A stretch of DNA of 40,890 nucleotides from assembly GCA_045660745.1 (NCBI GenBank), contig JAZREJ010000016.1:1-40890 (forward strand). Direction: 5' to 3'. Shown here in pieces: positions 30,344 through 38,519 of the stretch. The notes below the pieces were generated by a model. That model was not told the DNA's origin. It did not search any database and worked only from the letters and a program-made list of their open reading frames with translations. The stretch is from RGIG6353 sp045660745. GTDB lineage: Bacteria > Bacillota > Clostridia > Oscillospirales > SIG627. Numbering within the stretch: position 1 is the stretch's first letter; each line of letters starts with the position of its first letter. A program made the position numbers and the translations under genes.

Positions 30344-30680
30344 GTGTAACTACAACCACCAGCAATGCAGGTGGGATAAAAGCTTTAGCTATGAGTAGAA
30401 AAAATATTCTCCTTTGATATAATAAAGGCAGTTCTAACCAACCGCCAAAAAAATCAAAGAAGGAATTAAGTAATGAAACTTGACTAAAATATGTGCTTGT
30501 AACTGAAAAAATTGTGGATATACACATCTAATAGGCACATCGGCATTCAGGACCATATACCGTCTTAAAGCAACATGAACTAAACGTAGCCCGTGCATAA
30601 AAGGAGATTAGTAATATGAAAATAATAAAAAAGCAAGGTCAATGATTTAATATAAAAGATAAAAAATTTGTTTTACCTCT
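30344..30680. other. Gene-free stretch, possibly a decayed mobile element
   Basis: No real open frame is seen. It begins with a CCACC-a-GC / GC-a-GGTGG hairpin that resembles the end hairpins of IS200/IS605-type elements. Two start-like signals (AAGGAATTAAGTAATG and AAAGGAGATTAGTAATATG) lead only into 4 and 9 codons, as if genes had been eroded. Base composition is unlike the flanking genes. The origin cannot be fixed without a search. Confidence 0.35.
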
Positions 30681-30708
30681 TTTCAAAGTCATTTTTTTGT
30701 GGTAAAAT
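30681..30708 (+). promoter_or_regulatory. Probable promoter of the DUF951-prfA operon
   Basis: TTTCAA, a 16-base spacer and TAAAAT preceded by TGG, about 55 bases upstream of the first gene. Confidence 0.4.
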
Positions 30709-30762
30709 AAAATGAATAAGTATATAAAATGGATAAATTTTGGCAAAAGGAGGACATGTTTC

Positions 30763-30975
30763 GTGATAATAAGGGTCGGAGACCGCATTGATATGAAGAA
30801 AAAGCATCCGTGCGGTGCATCGTCGTTTACAGTGCTACGTGTTGGCAGTGACATCAAAATAAGATGTACAGGGTGCCTTCATGAAGTGACCGTTACAAGA
30901 ATAAAGCTTGAACGCTCAATAAAGAAAGTATGGACTCCTGATGGAGAAGAAAGGAAAGATACACCCAATGTTTGA
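30763..30975 (+). CDS. DUF951 family small protein, 70 aa
   Basis: A small conserved Firmicute protein of unknown function. The start is a GTG placed 9 bases after AGGAGG; it gives MIIRVGDRIDMKKKHPCG, which matches the usual start of the family. The pattern HPCG then IRCTGCLHEV is conserved and its cysteines may bind a metal; a closing LERSIKKVW is also typical. An ATG between the site and the GTG is in another frame. It overlaps the prfA start by 8 bases and heads the housekeeping operon. Confidence 0.85.
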   Translation: MIIRVGDRIDMKKKHPCGASSFTVLRVGSDIKIRCTGCLHEVTVTRIKLERSIKKVWTPDGEERKDTPNV

Positions 30976-32047
30976 CAGACTCAGCGACGCAGAGAAGAGA
31001 TACGAGGATCTTTCTGCACGCCTTTCGGATTCTGACGTAATGGACAATATGGAGGAATATCGAAAGCTTATGAAGGAGTACAAAATACTTACTCCTATCG
31101 TCGAAAAGCTTCGTGAATATAAAAAATGGAAAAAAATAGGCGAAGAAGCATGTGAGGTTCTTGAAAATGAGAGCGATTCCGAGATAAAGTCACTTGCTGA
31201 GGAGGAGCGGGAATCCTCACTTGATATGTGCGAAAAGCTTACTGAGGAGCTTAAAATACTTCTTTTACCGAGAGACGAAAACGATGATCGCAACGTAATT
31301 GTCGAGATACGTGGAGGAGCAGGTGGAGAAGAGGCGGCGCTTTTCTGTGCTGTGCTCTACCGTATGTATACAATGTATGCTGCATCTGCAGGATTTCGTG
31401 CGGAGCTTATCTCGGCAAATGAAACGGAGCTTGGCGGATTTAAAGAAGTGTCGTTTATGATAAGCGGTGATGGCGCATTCTCACGCTTTAAGTATGAAAG
31501 CGGTGTTCATCGAGTTCAGCGAGTTCCTGAAACCGAGGCACAAGGACGCATACACACCTCCACTGTTACCGTTGCGGTATTACCAGAGGTGGAAGACGTT
31601 GAAGTTGAGATAAATCCCGCTGACCTTGAAATAGAGGCACATCGCGCTTCCGGTGCGGGAGGACAGCACGTAAACAAGACTGATTCGGCAATAAGAATAA
31701 TCCATAAGCCAACAGGTCTTGTTGTAGAGTGTCAGGATGAGAGAAGTCAGCACAAAAACCGTGAAAAGGCAATGAAGGTACTCCGCTCGAAGCTGTACGA
31801 AATGAAAAGAGATGAGCAGGAGGAAAGCCTTGCCACAGCCCGTAAGAATCAGGTAGGTACGGGAGACCGCAGTGAACGAATACGAACCTACAACTATCCG
31901 CAAGGCAGAGTCACAGATCACAGAATCGGTCTCACTCTTTACAATCTTGAGGCTATCCTTAACGGAAGCATTGAGGCAATAATCGAGGCTCTTGCTGCGG
32001 CAGAGCGAGCTAAAATGCTTGCAGACGGAGAAATATATGAAAACTGA
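30968..32047 (+). CDS. prfA: Peptide chain release factor 1, 359 aa
   Basis: Recognises UAA and UAG stop codons and releases the finished protein. The GGQ motif is in GAGGQHVNKTDSAIRI (near residue 232), and the codon-reading region appears as VQRVPETEAQGRIHTSTVTV near 182, with the PxT tripeptide of RF1. I chose the ATG of MFDRLSDAEKRYEDL, the family's normal start, rather than an in-frame ATG 27 bases upstream inside DUF951; length then agrees with RF1. AAAGGA lies about 12 bases upstream. It overlaps both neighbours. No HemK-type glutamine methyltransferase gene follows it here. Confidence 0.96.
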   Translation: MFDRLSDAEKRYEDLSARLSDSDVMDNMEEYRKLMKEYKILTPIVEKLREYKKWKKIGEEACEVLENESDSEIKSLAEEERESSLDMCEKLTEELKILLLPRDENDDRNVIVEIRGGAGGEEAALFCAVLYRMYTMYAASAGFRAELISANETELGGFKEVSFMISGDGAFSRFKYESGVHRVQRVPETEAQGRIHTSTVTVAVLPEVEDVEVEINPADLEIEAHRASGAGGQHVNKTDSAIRIIHKPTGLVVECQDERSQHKNREKAMKVLRSKLYEMKRDEQEESLATARKNQVGTGDRSERIRTYNYPQGRVTDHRIGLTLYNLEAILNGSIEAIIEALAAAERAKMLADGEIYEN

Positions 32048-33095
32048 AACAGTAGTGATAGACCCCGAGCGTGTTGAGGACTTTGAGGATGAGATACAGC
32101 GCGCCGCCGAGATAATAAGAAACGGTGGACTTGTTGCATTTCCCACAGAGACTGTCTATGGACTCGGAGCCAATGCACTTGATTCAACCGCGTCTGAAAA
32201 AATATATGAGGCAAAGGGCAGACCAAGTGACAACCCACTCATCGCACACGTTGCATCAATTGAAGATTTTTCAAAGTATTGCAAAATAACAAACGAAGAA
32301 ACATTTAAAGCCGTTTCCACGGCATTCATTCCGGGCCCCATAACGGTAATACAGAAGAAAATGGATTTTGTTCCCGAAACGGTTACTGCAGGACTTGACA
32401 CTCTTGCTGTGCGTTTCCCTGTTCATACTGTTGCACGAGCGCTTATAAATGCAGCGGGTGTACCCATTGCCGCACCGTCGGCAAATACCTCGGGCAGACC
32501 CAGTCCCACAAGGGCATCGCACGTAATAGAGGACCTTGACGGAAAGGTCGATATGATAATTGATTCGGGAGAGTGTTCTATCGGCGTTGAATCAACTATC
32601 ATTCATATCGCGGGGGAAACACCCAAACTGCTTCGACCCGGTGCCGTTACCCTTGAAATGCTTGAAGAAGTGCTTGGACACGTTGAGTGCGACAAAGCGA
32701 TTCTTGAGAAAATGGGGGAAGGGGAAAAGCCGCTTGCTCCCGGTATGAAGTATCGCCATTATGCTCCGAAAGCACCTGTCATTGGACTTCACGGGAATGA
32801 TAGCGCTGTTTTGCGTGCGCTTTATGAAAAATCTCTTGATCTTGATACCGCAATCCTTTGCTTCGACGAGGATGTCGGACAGATATGCAATAGTGACAGG
32901 GTACTTACTCTAGGTAAAAGAGATGACAAGGCGGCACATGCCAAAAATCTTTTTGACAGACTCCGTGCATTTGATAAAATGCAGGTGAAAAAAATATACA
33001 CGCGCATTCCCGATGATTCAGAGCTTGGGCTTGCTGTGGTGAACAGACTTTTAAAGGCGTGCGGATATACCGTCGTCGATTCGGAGAAAATATGA
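32037..33095 (+). CDS. Threonylcarbamoyl-AMP synthase, Sua5/TsaC type, 352 aa
   Basis: Makes threonylcarbamoyl-AMP from threonine, bicarbonate and ATP, the first step of the t6A37 modification of ANN-reading tRNAs. The YrdC domain (about 10-210) shows GLVAFPTETVYGLGANA, YEAKGRPSDNPLIAHV, LAVRFPVH and PIAAPSANTSGRPSPT. A linker with APGMKYRHYAPKAPV leads to a C-terminal Sua5 domain (about 245-350), so it is the long Sua5 form like Bacillus YwlC. The chosen ATG overlaps the prfA end by 11 bases; longer frames would lie inside prfA. It overlaps coaE by ATGA. Confidence 0.93.
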   Translation: MKTETVVIDPERVEDFEDEIQRAAEIIRNGGLVAFPTETVYGLGANALDSTASEKIYEAKGRPSDNPLIAHVASIEDFSKYCKITNEETFKAVSTAFIPGPITVIQKKMDFVPETVTAGLDTLAVRFPVHTVARALINAAGVPIAAPSANTSGRPSPTRASHVIEDLDGKVDMIIDSGECSIGVESTIIHIAGETPKLLRPGAVTLEMLEEVLGHVECDKAILEKMGEGEKPLAPGMKYRHYAPKAPVIGLHGNDSAVLRALYEKSLDLDTAILCFDEDVGQICNSDRVLTLGKRDDKAAHAKNLFDRLRAFDKMQVKKIYTRIPDDSELGLAVVNRLLKACGYTVVDSEKI

Positions 33096-33706
33096 TAATA
33101 ATAGGACTTTGCGGTCAAAGTGGAGCAGGGAAGACGACAGCGCTTGAGGTCTTTTCAAAAAAAGGCTTCGGTGTGATTGACTGCGATAAAATATCGCGGC
33201 AGGTGACACTCCCCGGTGCTCCATGTGTGACAGCACTTGCCACGGAATTCGGTGAAGAAATAATTGCCCCCGATGGCTCTCTTAAACGACAGGCGCTTGC
33301 GGATATCGTTTTTTCGGACGGTAAAAAGCTTGAGATACTTAACACAATAACTCACAAATATATATTAGACGAGGTCTTTGAGAGGCTTGATACTTTTCGG
33401 CAAGACGGATACGGTGTTGCCGTAGTGGATGCTCCCGTGCTGTTTGAGTCCGGGCTTGACAGACATTGCGATACAACGCTTGCAATATGTGCCGATACTG
33501 AAAAAAGGATTGCCCGTATAACAGAGCGGGATTCCATCAGTCGGGACAGAGCTCTTGCGCGGATAGCAAGACAGCTTTCTGAGGATGAGCTTTCAAGACT
33601 TTCGGATATTGTAATATACAATAACGGAAGTGTAGAGGAATTTGAAAAATCAGTCACACTATATGCTGAAAAAATAGGAGATAAAAAATGCAAAGACGTA
33701 AAATGA
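33092..33706 (+). CDS. coaE: Dephospho-CoA kinase, 204 aa
   Basis: Last enzyme of coenzyme A synthesis, adding the 3' phosphate to dephospho-CoA. The start MIIIGLCGQSGAGKTT holds the P-loop; other family marks are GVIDCDKISRQV near residue 29, VVDAPVLFESGLD near 112 and the lid region ITERDSISRDRALARIARQ near 145. Normal length. The ATG overlaps the Sua5 stop, so translation is coupled; the end overlaps the next gene by 19 bases. Confidence 0.94.
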   Translation: MIIIGLCGQSGAGKTTALEVFSKKGFGVIDCDKISRQVTLPGAPCVTALATEFGEEIIAPDGSLKRQALADIVFSDGKKLEILNTITHKYILDEVFERLDTFRQDGYGVAVVDAPVLFESGLDRHCDTTLAICADTEKRIARITERDSISRDRALARIARQLSEDELSRLSDIVIYNNGSVEEFEKSVTLYAEKIGDKKCKDVK

Positions 33707-34323
33707 GGCCCTTGCCACTAGCAATAATTTTGATCTTTTCTGTTCTTATTATTGTTTTGTTTATACTCGGTGTTTACGACGTGTTTTTCGGTAAAAAGTC
33801 TTACCCCGTAAAATATAAGGATGAAATAAGACTTGCCTCCGAGACTTGGGGAGTTGATGAACATATAATATATTCAACGATTTTCTGTGAGAGCAATTTT
33901 GACAAGGATGCAATTTCCAGAATGAATGCCAGAGGTCTTATGCAGCTTCTTCCCGAAACCTATGAGTGGCTCAGCGAAGAAGAGGCAACCGATGAAAACA
34001 TTTTCGACCCCGAGAAAAATATTCTTTACGGAACAAAATACCTTTCAATCCTTTATACTCACTACAAAAAGCTTTTGGAAGAGGATAATTTTTATAAGAA
34101 CTGTGACGTCTGGGATATCGTTCACGCTGCATATCATGCAGGCAACGGACGTGTTGATAAATGGCTTCATGACGGAAGCATAATTATTGATTCAAACGGG
34201 AATATTTCCAAGCTTCCCATCAAGACCACCAAGGTGTATATAGACAAAATAAACGAAGCGAAGAAAGCATACATAAAAATACTTGATAAAAAGGAGACAG
34301 ATAATGGATTACAAAGCACTTGA
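33688..34323 (+). CDS. Membrane-anchored lytic transglycosylase (SLT), 211 aa
   Basis: Cuts the glycan strands of peptidoglycan. Residues 1-9 are basic, 10-30 form a single membrane anchor, and the SLT domain runs from about 42 to 190. The catalytic glutamate is Glu68 in STIFCESNFDKDAISRMNAR (within 20), followed by GLMQLLPET and AAYHAGNGRVDKWL, the usual substrate-groove motifs. The RBS, ATAGGAG, lies in the coaE gene. The protein is probably on the outer face of the cytoplasmic membrane. The gene overlaps the next one by 20 bases, so it belongs to the same operon as the translation and CoA genes. Confidence 0.93.
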   Translation: MQRRKMRPLPLAIILIFSVLIIVLFILGVYDVFFGKKSYPVKYKDEIRLASETWGVDEHIIYSTIFCESNFDKDAISRMNARGLMQLLPETYEWLSEEEATDENIFDPEKNILYGTKYLSILYTHYKKLLEEDNFYKNCDVWDIVHAAYHAGNGRVDKWLHDGSIIIDSNGNISKLPIKTTKVYIDKINEAKKAYIKILDKKETDNGLQST

Positions 34324-35695
34324 AGAAAAGCTTGTTTATAAAAAGAAAAACGGCTTTGACGTATACAATGACGAAAAACTTGAAACCGCATGGGCTTTTG
34401 CTGAGGATTACAAAGTTTTTCTTAATGCATCCAAGACCGAGCGCGAGGCGGTAAGCGAGAGCGAAAGGACAGCACTTGCAAACGGCTTTGAAAAGTACGA
34501 CTGCACCCGCACCTACAAGACGGGCGATAAGTTTTATAAGATAAACCGAGACAAAAGTATTATACTTGTCAGAATGGGTCAAAAGGATATTGCTGAAGGC
34601 GTGAATATTGCAGCGGCTCACATTGATTCTCCTCGCCTTGATCTTAAACCCTGCCCGCTCTATGAGTCAAGCGACCTTGCATTTTTCAAGACTCATTATT
34701 ACGGCGGTATCAAAAAATACCAGTGGACGACTCTTCCTCTTGCACTTCACGGAGTTGTTGTAAAAGCGGACGGTGAACGAGTTGAGGTTTGCATCGGTGA
34801 AGATGCCGATGATCCCGTATTTTATATTACAGACCTTCTTCCTCATCTCGGTGCCGATCAGATGAGAAAGACTCTTGCGGAGGCTATTCCTGCCGAATCG
34901 CTCAACATTCTTATCGGTTCAAGAAAGATAGACAGTGATGAGGTCAAGGACAGAGTTAAGCTTTATACATTAAAGCTTCTTAACGAAAAGTATGGAATCA
35001 CTGAGTCCGATTTTATGTCGGCGGAGCTTACCCTTGTTCCGTCAGGCCCTGCCCGCGATATTGGTTTTGACAGAAGCCTTATCTCCGCTTACGGACATGA
35101 CGACAGAGTGTGCGCATATCCGGCACTGAGAGCACTTATCGACACTGTTCCGGAAAGATGTGCCGTTGTTTGCCTTACCGACAAGGAGGAAACGGGAAGC
35201 GACGGAAACACGGGTCTTAACAGCGAATACCTTTACGATTTTATAAGGTCTCTTAGCACAAAGCACGGTGCTGATCCCATTGATGTGTTTGAAAAGTCAG
35301 CTTGCCTTTCGGCGGACGTTAATGCGGCATTTGATCCTGATTATGCTGAGGTATACGAAAAGAATAACGCATCCCTTGTGAACTGCGGTACCGTTCTTAC
35401 AAAATATACCGGTGCGAGAGGTAAAAGCTCAACGTCGGATGCTTCGGCAGAGTTTGTTGGCAAGGTTAGACAGGTATTTGATAAGAATGACGTTCTTTGG
35501 CAGCTTGCAGAGCTTGGAAAGACCGATATCGGCGGTGGCGGAACAGTCGCAAAGTATGTGGCAAACAGAAATATAGATACCATAGATCTCGGAGTCGCAG
35601 TGCTTTCCATGCACGCTCCGTTTGAGGCAGTATCAAAAATAGACATCTACGAGACTTATAAGGCGATTTCTGCCTTCTTTAAAGATTATGTGTAA
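34304..35695 (+). CDS. M18 family zinc aminopeptidase, 463 aa
   Basis: A cytoplasmic aminopeptidase of the M18 family (aspartyl aminopeptidase-like, tetrahedral dodecamer). Metal and catalytic segments are AAHIDSPRLDLKP near residue 104, AYGHDDRVCAY near 263, LTDKEETGSDGNTG near 294 and the late LGVAVLSMHAPFEAVSKID near 430. Length is normal. The chosen ATG follows AAGGAG by 6 bases; an in-frame ATG 21 bases upstream lacks a site. It overlaps the U32 gene by 8 bases. It likely trims acidic or neutral N-terminal residues from peptides. Confidence 0.93.
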   Translation: MDYKALEEKLVYKKKNGFDVYNDEKLETAWAFAEDYKVFLNASKTEREAVSESERTALANGFEKYDCTRTYKTGDKFYKINRDKSIILVRMGQKDIAEGVNIAAAHIDSPRLDLKPCPLYESSDLAFFKTHYYGGIKKYQWTTLPLALHGVVVKADGERVEVCIGEDADDPVFYITDLLPHLGADQMRKTLAEAIPAESLNILIGSRKIDSDEVKDRVKLYTLKLLNEKYGITESDFMSAELTLVPSGPARDIGFDRSLISAYGHDDRVCAYPALRALIDTVPERCAVVCLTDKEETGSDGNTGLNSEYLYDFIRSLSTKHGADPIDVFEKSACLSADVNAAFDPDYAEVYEKNNASLVNCGTVLTKYTGARGKSSTSDASAEFVGKVRQVFDKNDVLWQLAELGKTDIGGGGTVAKYVANRNIDTIDLGVAVLSMHAPFEAVSKIDIYETYKAISAFFKDYV

Positions 35696-36911
35696 AAAAC
35701 CTGAGATACTCTCTCCGGCAGGTAATTTTGAAAAGCTTCGTTTTGCTTCGCTTTACGGAGCTGATGCCGTGTATTTCGCAGGAGAAATGTTCGGAATGCG
35801 CGCTATGGCGGATAATTTTTCAAAGGATGAGCTTGTAAAAGCCACCGACCTCCTCCATGCTCAGGGTAAAAAAGGGTATCTTACCCTCAACACAATGCCG
35901 AGGAGCGCGGAAATGCGACTTCTTGAGGAGTATCTTGAAACGGTTGATGCGGCGTGTGTTGATGCGGTTATAGTTGCCGACCTCGGTGTATTTGATCTGG
36001 CGCGTAAAAGACTCAAAAATACCGAGATACATATTTCCACCCAAGGCGCTAACATGAATTACGCCTCTTGCCGAATGTGGCATGAGCTTGGTGCAAGCAG
36101 AGTTGTACTTGCCCGCGAGCTGTCTCTTGATGATATTGCCGATATACGTGCCAAAACCCCGCGGGAGCTTGAGCTTGAGGCATTTGTTCACGGTGCGATG
36201 TGCGTGTCGGTTTCGGGAAGATGCTTGCTTTCCGAATATTATACGGGCAGAGATGCCAATCGCGGCGCCTGTGCACAGCCCTGCAGATGGGTGTACAAGT
36301 TTTCTGAGGAAAAGCGTCCCGAGGACACTCTTACCGCAGAGATACATCCCGAAGGCACCTACATTTTCGGCTCAAAGGATATGAATCTCATTGAGCATGT
36401 GCCCGCTCTTATCAGTGCCGGAATCGACTCCTTCAAGATAGAGGGGCGGATGAAGAGTGCGTATTACACTGCAGTTGTAACAAACGCTTACAGAATGGCA
36501 CTTGATGCGCATTACGAAGGGAAGCTTTCAAGTGAGCTTGTTGCCTCTCTTGTGCGTGAGCTTGAATCGGTATCTCACAGAGAATATTGCACCGGTTACT
36601 TCTTTACAGACCCGCATGAGTCCTCAAACCTCGCTTCAACCTCGGGTTATCAGAAGGAAAAAGCATTTCTTGCAACCGTTGAGGCGTATGATGCAGAATA
36701 CGGTGCGGCGCTCTGTCGTCAGAGAAACAAAATGTGCGAGGGCGACGCGTGTGAAATAATTTCTCCGGGTAAGGTGGGGGCTGCAATCACTGTGGGAGAG
36801 CTTTATAACGAAAAGAGGGAGCGGATAAACTCTACTCCCCATGCGCAGATGCTATTTTACATGAAAACAGATAAGCCTCTCAAGGCGGGAGACGTTATAA
36901 GAGGGGCGTAA
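35688..36911 (+). CDS. Peptidase U32 family protein, TrhP/RlhA-like, 407 aa
   Basis: Members of this family act in prephenate-dependent 5-hydroxylation of uridine in tRNA (TrhP) or cytidine in rRNA (RlhA), not mainly as proteases. The N-terminus PEILSPAGNFEKLRFASLYG and the signature FVHGAMCVSVSGRCLLSEYY then GACAQPCRW carry the cysteines thought to bind an iron-sulfur cluster. IEGRMKSAYYTAVVTNAYR near 250 and EYCTGYF near 290 are also typical. The TrhP type is likely because of the length and the closing beta domain. The start overlaps the aminopeptidase end. It is the last gene of the operon; no strong terminator follows. Confidence 0.88.
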   Translation: MCKKPEILSPAGNFEKLRFASLYGADAVYFAGEMFGMRAMADNFSKDELVKATDLLHAQGKKGYLTLNTMPRSAEMRLLEEYLETVDAACVDAVIVADLGVFDLARKRLKNTEIHISTQGANMNYASCRMWHELGASRVVLARELSLDDIADIRAKTPRELELEAFVHGAMCVSVSGRCLLSEYYTGRDANRGACAQPCRWVYKFSEEKRPEDTLTAEIHPEGTYIFGSKDMNLIEHVPALISAGIDSFKIEGRMKSAYYTAVVTNAYRMALDAHYEGKLSSELVASLVRELESVSHREYCTGYFFTDPHESSNLASTSGYQKEKAFLATVEAYDAEYGAALCRQRNKMCEGDACEIISPGKVGAAITVGELYNEKRERINSTPHAQMLFYMKTDKPLKAGDVIRGA

Positions 36912-36947
36912 AAGCAATATTGTTATAAAAAAGCACAAAATTATTAA

Positions 36948-37006
36948 TTGAAAAAGCAGTAATAATGTGCTACAATCAATATCAGATGGAGAACTCTATT
37001 GATTGT
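36948..37006 (+). promoter_or_regulatory. Promoter with a 10-base perfect inverted repeat over its -10
   Basis: TTGAAA-N17-TACAAT, with ACAATCAATA beginning inside the -10 and its inverted copy TATTGATTGT 15 bases later. The repeat could be an operator, or a hairpin near the 5' end of the message. A 21-codon frame starting at 36986 has no clear ribosome site. Confidence 0.5.
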
Positions 37007-37039
37007 ATGGACTATTATTTCATTTTGCTTGAAATCTAT

Positions 37040-37067
37040 TTGAAAAGTTAAAAAAATATGATACAAT
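37040..37067 (+). promoter_or_regulatory. Second promoter just before the TagA/WecG gene
   Basis: TTGAAA-N16-TACAAT with a TGA extended -10. The -10 is only 13 bases from the start codon, so a message from here would have a leader of fewer than ten bases with AGAGG near its very end. Confidence 0.45.
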
Positions 37068-37080
37068 TACAGAGGTTAAA

Positions 37081-37824
37081 ATGAGTAAGGTCAATATACG
37101 CGGTGTTGAATTCGACAACGTAACCATGGACGAGGCAGTTGAAATATGCGAAGGATTTGTCCGTGATTCGAAGCAAGGCGTGATATTTACTCCCAACGCC
37201 GAGATTGTGCAGATGGCGATAGAGAACGAGGATTTTCGCACTCTTGTAAATTCTGCTGAACTCATAATTCCCGATGGCGCGGGGGTCGTACTTGCTTCAA
37301 AAATACTGAAAAAGCGTCTTAAAGGAAAAGTTGCGGGAGTTGAGCTTGCCGAAAACCTTGTGAAAAGAAGCGGTGAGAGCGGAATAAAGTTCTTCTTTTA
37401 CGGCTCTTCACCCGATGCGGGCAACGGCAAGAGCGTTGCTGAGACAGCGCGTGAAAAGCTTCTTGAAAAATACCCTGATGCAAAGATTGTCGGAACAAAC
37501 GACGGATATGTCAAAGAAGACGGAATGGATGCGCTTGTTGATAAGATAAACGCATCGGGTGCGGATGCACTTTTTGTGTGCCTTGGAGTTCCGAGACAGG
37601 AGAAGTGGATTTGTGCAAACCGCCAAAGACTTAATCCCAAAATAATTATCGGTCTTGGCGGAAGCCTTGACGTTTTCGCAGGTACCGTTAAACGTGCTCC
37701 GAAGTTCTTCGTAAAACTCAATCTTGAATGGTTTTACCGACTCATCAAGCAACCAAAACGCATTGGACGTATGATGAGCATACCTAAGTTTTTAATTTCA
37801 ACTATATTTTCAAAAAGGAAGTGA
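37081..37824 (+). CDS. WecG/TagA/CpsF family glycosyltransferase, 247 aa
   Basis: A GT26 enzyme; in wall teichoic acid synthesis TagA adds ManNAc to the lipid-linked GlcNAc primer, and relatives work in capsule or exopolysaccharide routes. The segments VIFTPNAEIVQMA with Thr37 and LIIPDGAGVV with Asp65 match the catalytic residues reported for TagA. FFYGSSPDAG near 106, LFVCLGVPRQEKWI near 165 and ERK-like basic C-terminal residues complete the family pattern; the basic tail (PKRIGRMMSIPKFL) would bind the membrane. Its end overlaps a possible GTG of the next gene. No other teichoic acid genes are in the window. Confidence 0.92.
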   Translation: MSKVNIRGVEFDNVTMDEAVEICEGFVRDSKQGVIFTPNAEIVQMAIENEDFRTLVNSAELIIPDGAGVVLASKILKKRLKGKVAGVELAENLVKRSGESGIKFFFYGSSPDAGNGKSVAETAREKLLEKYPDAKIVGTNDGYVKEDGMDALVDKINASGADALFVCLGVPRQEKWICANRQRLNPKIIIGLGGSLDVFAGTVKRAPKFFVKLNLEWFYRLIKQPKRIGRMMSIPKFLISTIFSKRK

Positions 37825-37829
37825 CGGGG

Positions 37830-38519
37830 ATGGGAATACTTATTACTCTTGACGGTCTTGACGGATCGGGTAAGCAGACTCAGTCTGAGCGTCTTTACGA
37901 TAATCTGAAGAGCGCCGGATACCCCGTAAAGCTTATCTCATTTCCTGATTATGACAGCCCGTCAAGTGCGCTTGTAAAGATGTATCTCGGAGGTGAGTTT
38001 TCTCACGACCCCGATTTTGTAAACGCATATGCCGCGTCCTCCTTCTTTGCGGTTGACCGTTACGCAAGCTTTGCGAAGGATTGGAAAAAGGACTATGACG
38101 AGGGCACGATAATTATCGCAAACCGCTATACTACGGCAAACGCCATCCATCAGCTCACAAAGCTTTCGGATGACAAGAGAGCGGAATTCCTTGACTGGCT
38201 TTGCGATTTTGAGTTTGGGAAGCTTGGCATCCCCGCTCCCGACCTTGCAATACTTCTTGAGGTGCCTGTTGAGGTGAGTCTTTCGCTTATCGCGAAGCGC
38301 CACGATGACACGGGACGGGAGATTGATATTCATGAAAACGCAGGTCACCTGACTCGTGCGTATTCGGCAGCCGTATTTTCTGCCGAGAAGCTTGGCTGGC
38401 AAACGGTTCACTGTACCGATAACGGGGCAATGCGAACCCGTGAAGATATATCGGAAGAAATTTTTTCAATAGTTAAAAATTTTTTTAATACATATGAAAG
38501 GATACAAAAAAATGATTAA
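37830..38519 (+). CDS. Thymidylate kinase-like nucleoside monophosphate kinase, 229 aa
   Basis: Phosphorylates dTMP to dTDP. The P-loop is LDGLDGSGKQTQSERL at residues 7-22, the base-binding FPDYDSPSSALVKMYLGG is near 41, IIIANRYTTANAIHQ near 93, and the lid RHDDTGREIDIHE near 153. It belongs to a longer, somewhat divergent thymidylate kinase group seen in Clostridia, so it may be a second kinase beside the usual Tmk. I chose the ATG after AGGAAGTGACGGGG; a GTG nine bases upstream overlaps the preceding stop but is too near the ribosome site. It overlaps the oxidoreductase gene by 8 bases. Confidence 0.85.
   Translation: MGILITLDGLDGSGKQTQSERLYDNLKSAGYPVKLISFPDYDSPSSALVKMYLGGEFSHDPDFVNAYAASSFFAVDRYASFAKDWKKDYDEGTIIIANRYTTANAIHQLTKLSDDKRAEFLDWLCDFEFGKLGIPAPDLAILLEVPVEVSLSLIAKRHDDTGREIDIHENAGHLTRAYSAAVFSAEKLGWQTVHCTDNGAMRTREDISEEIFSIVKNFFNTYERIQKND

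Noticed and set aside
36986..37051. A 21-codon leader peptide before the TagA/WecG gene
   Set aside because: There is no ribosome site before its ATG, and no run of regulatory codons or attenuator fold is evident.
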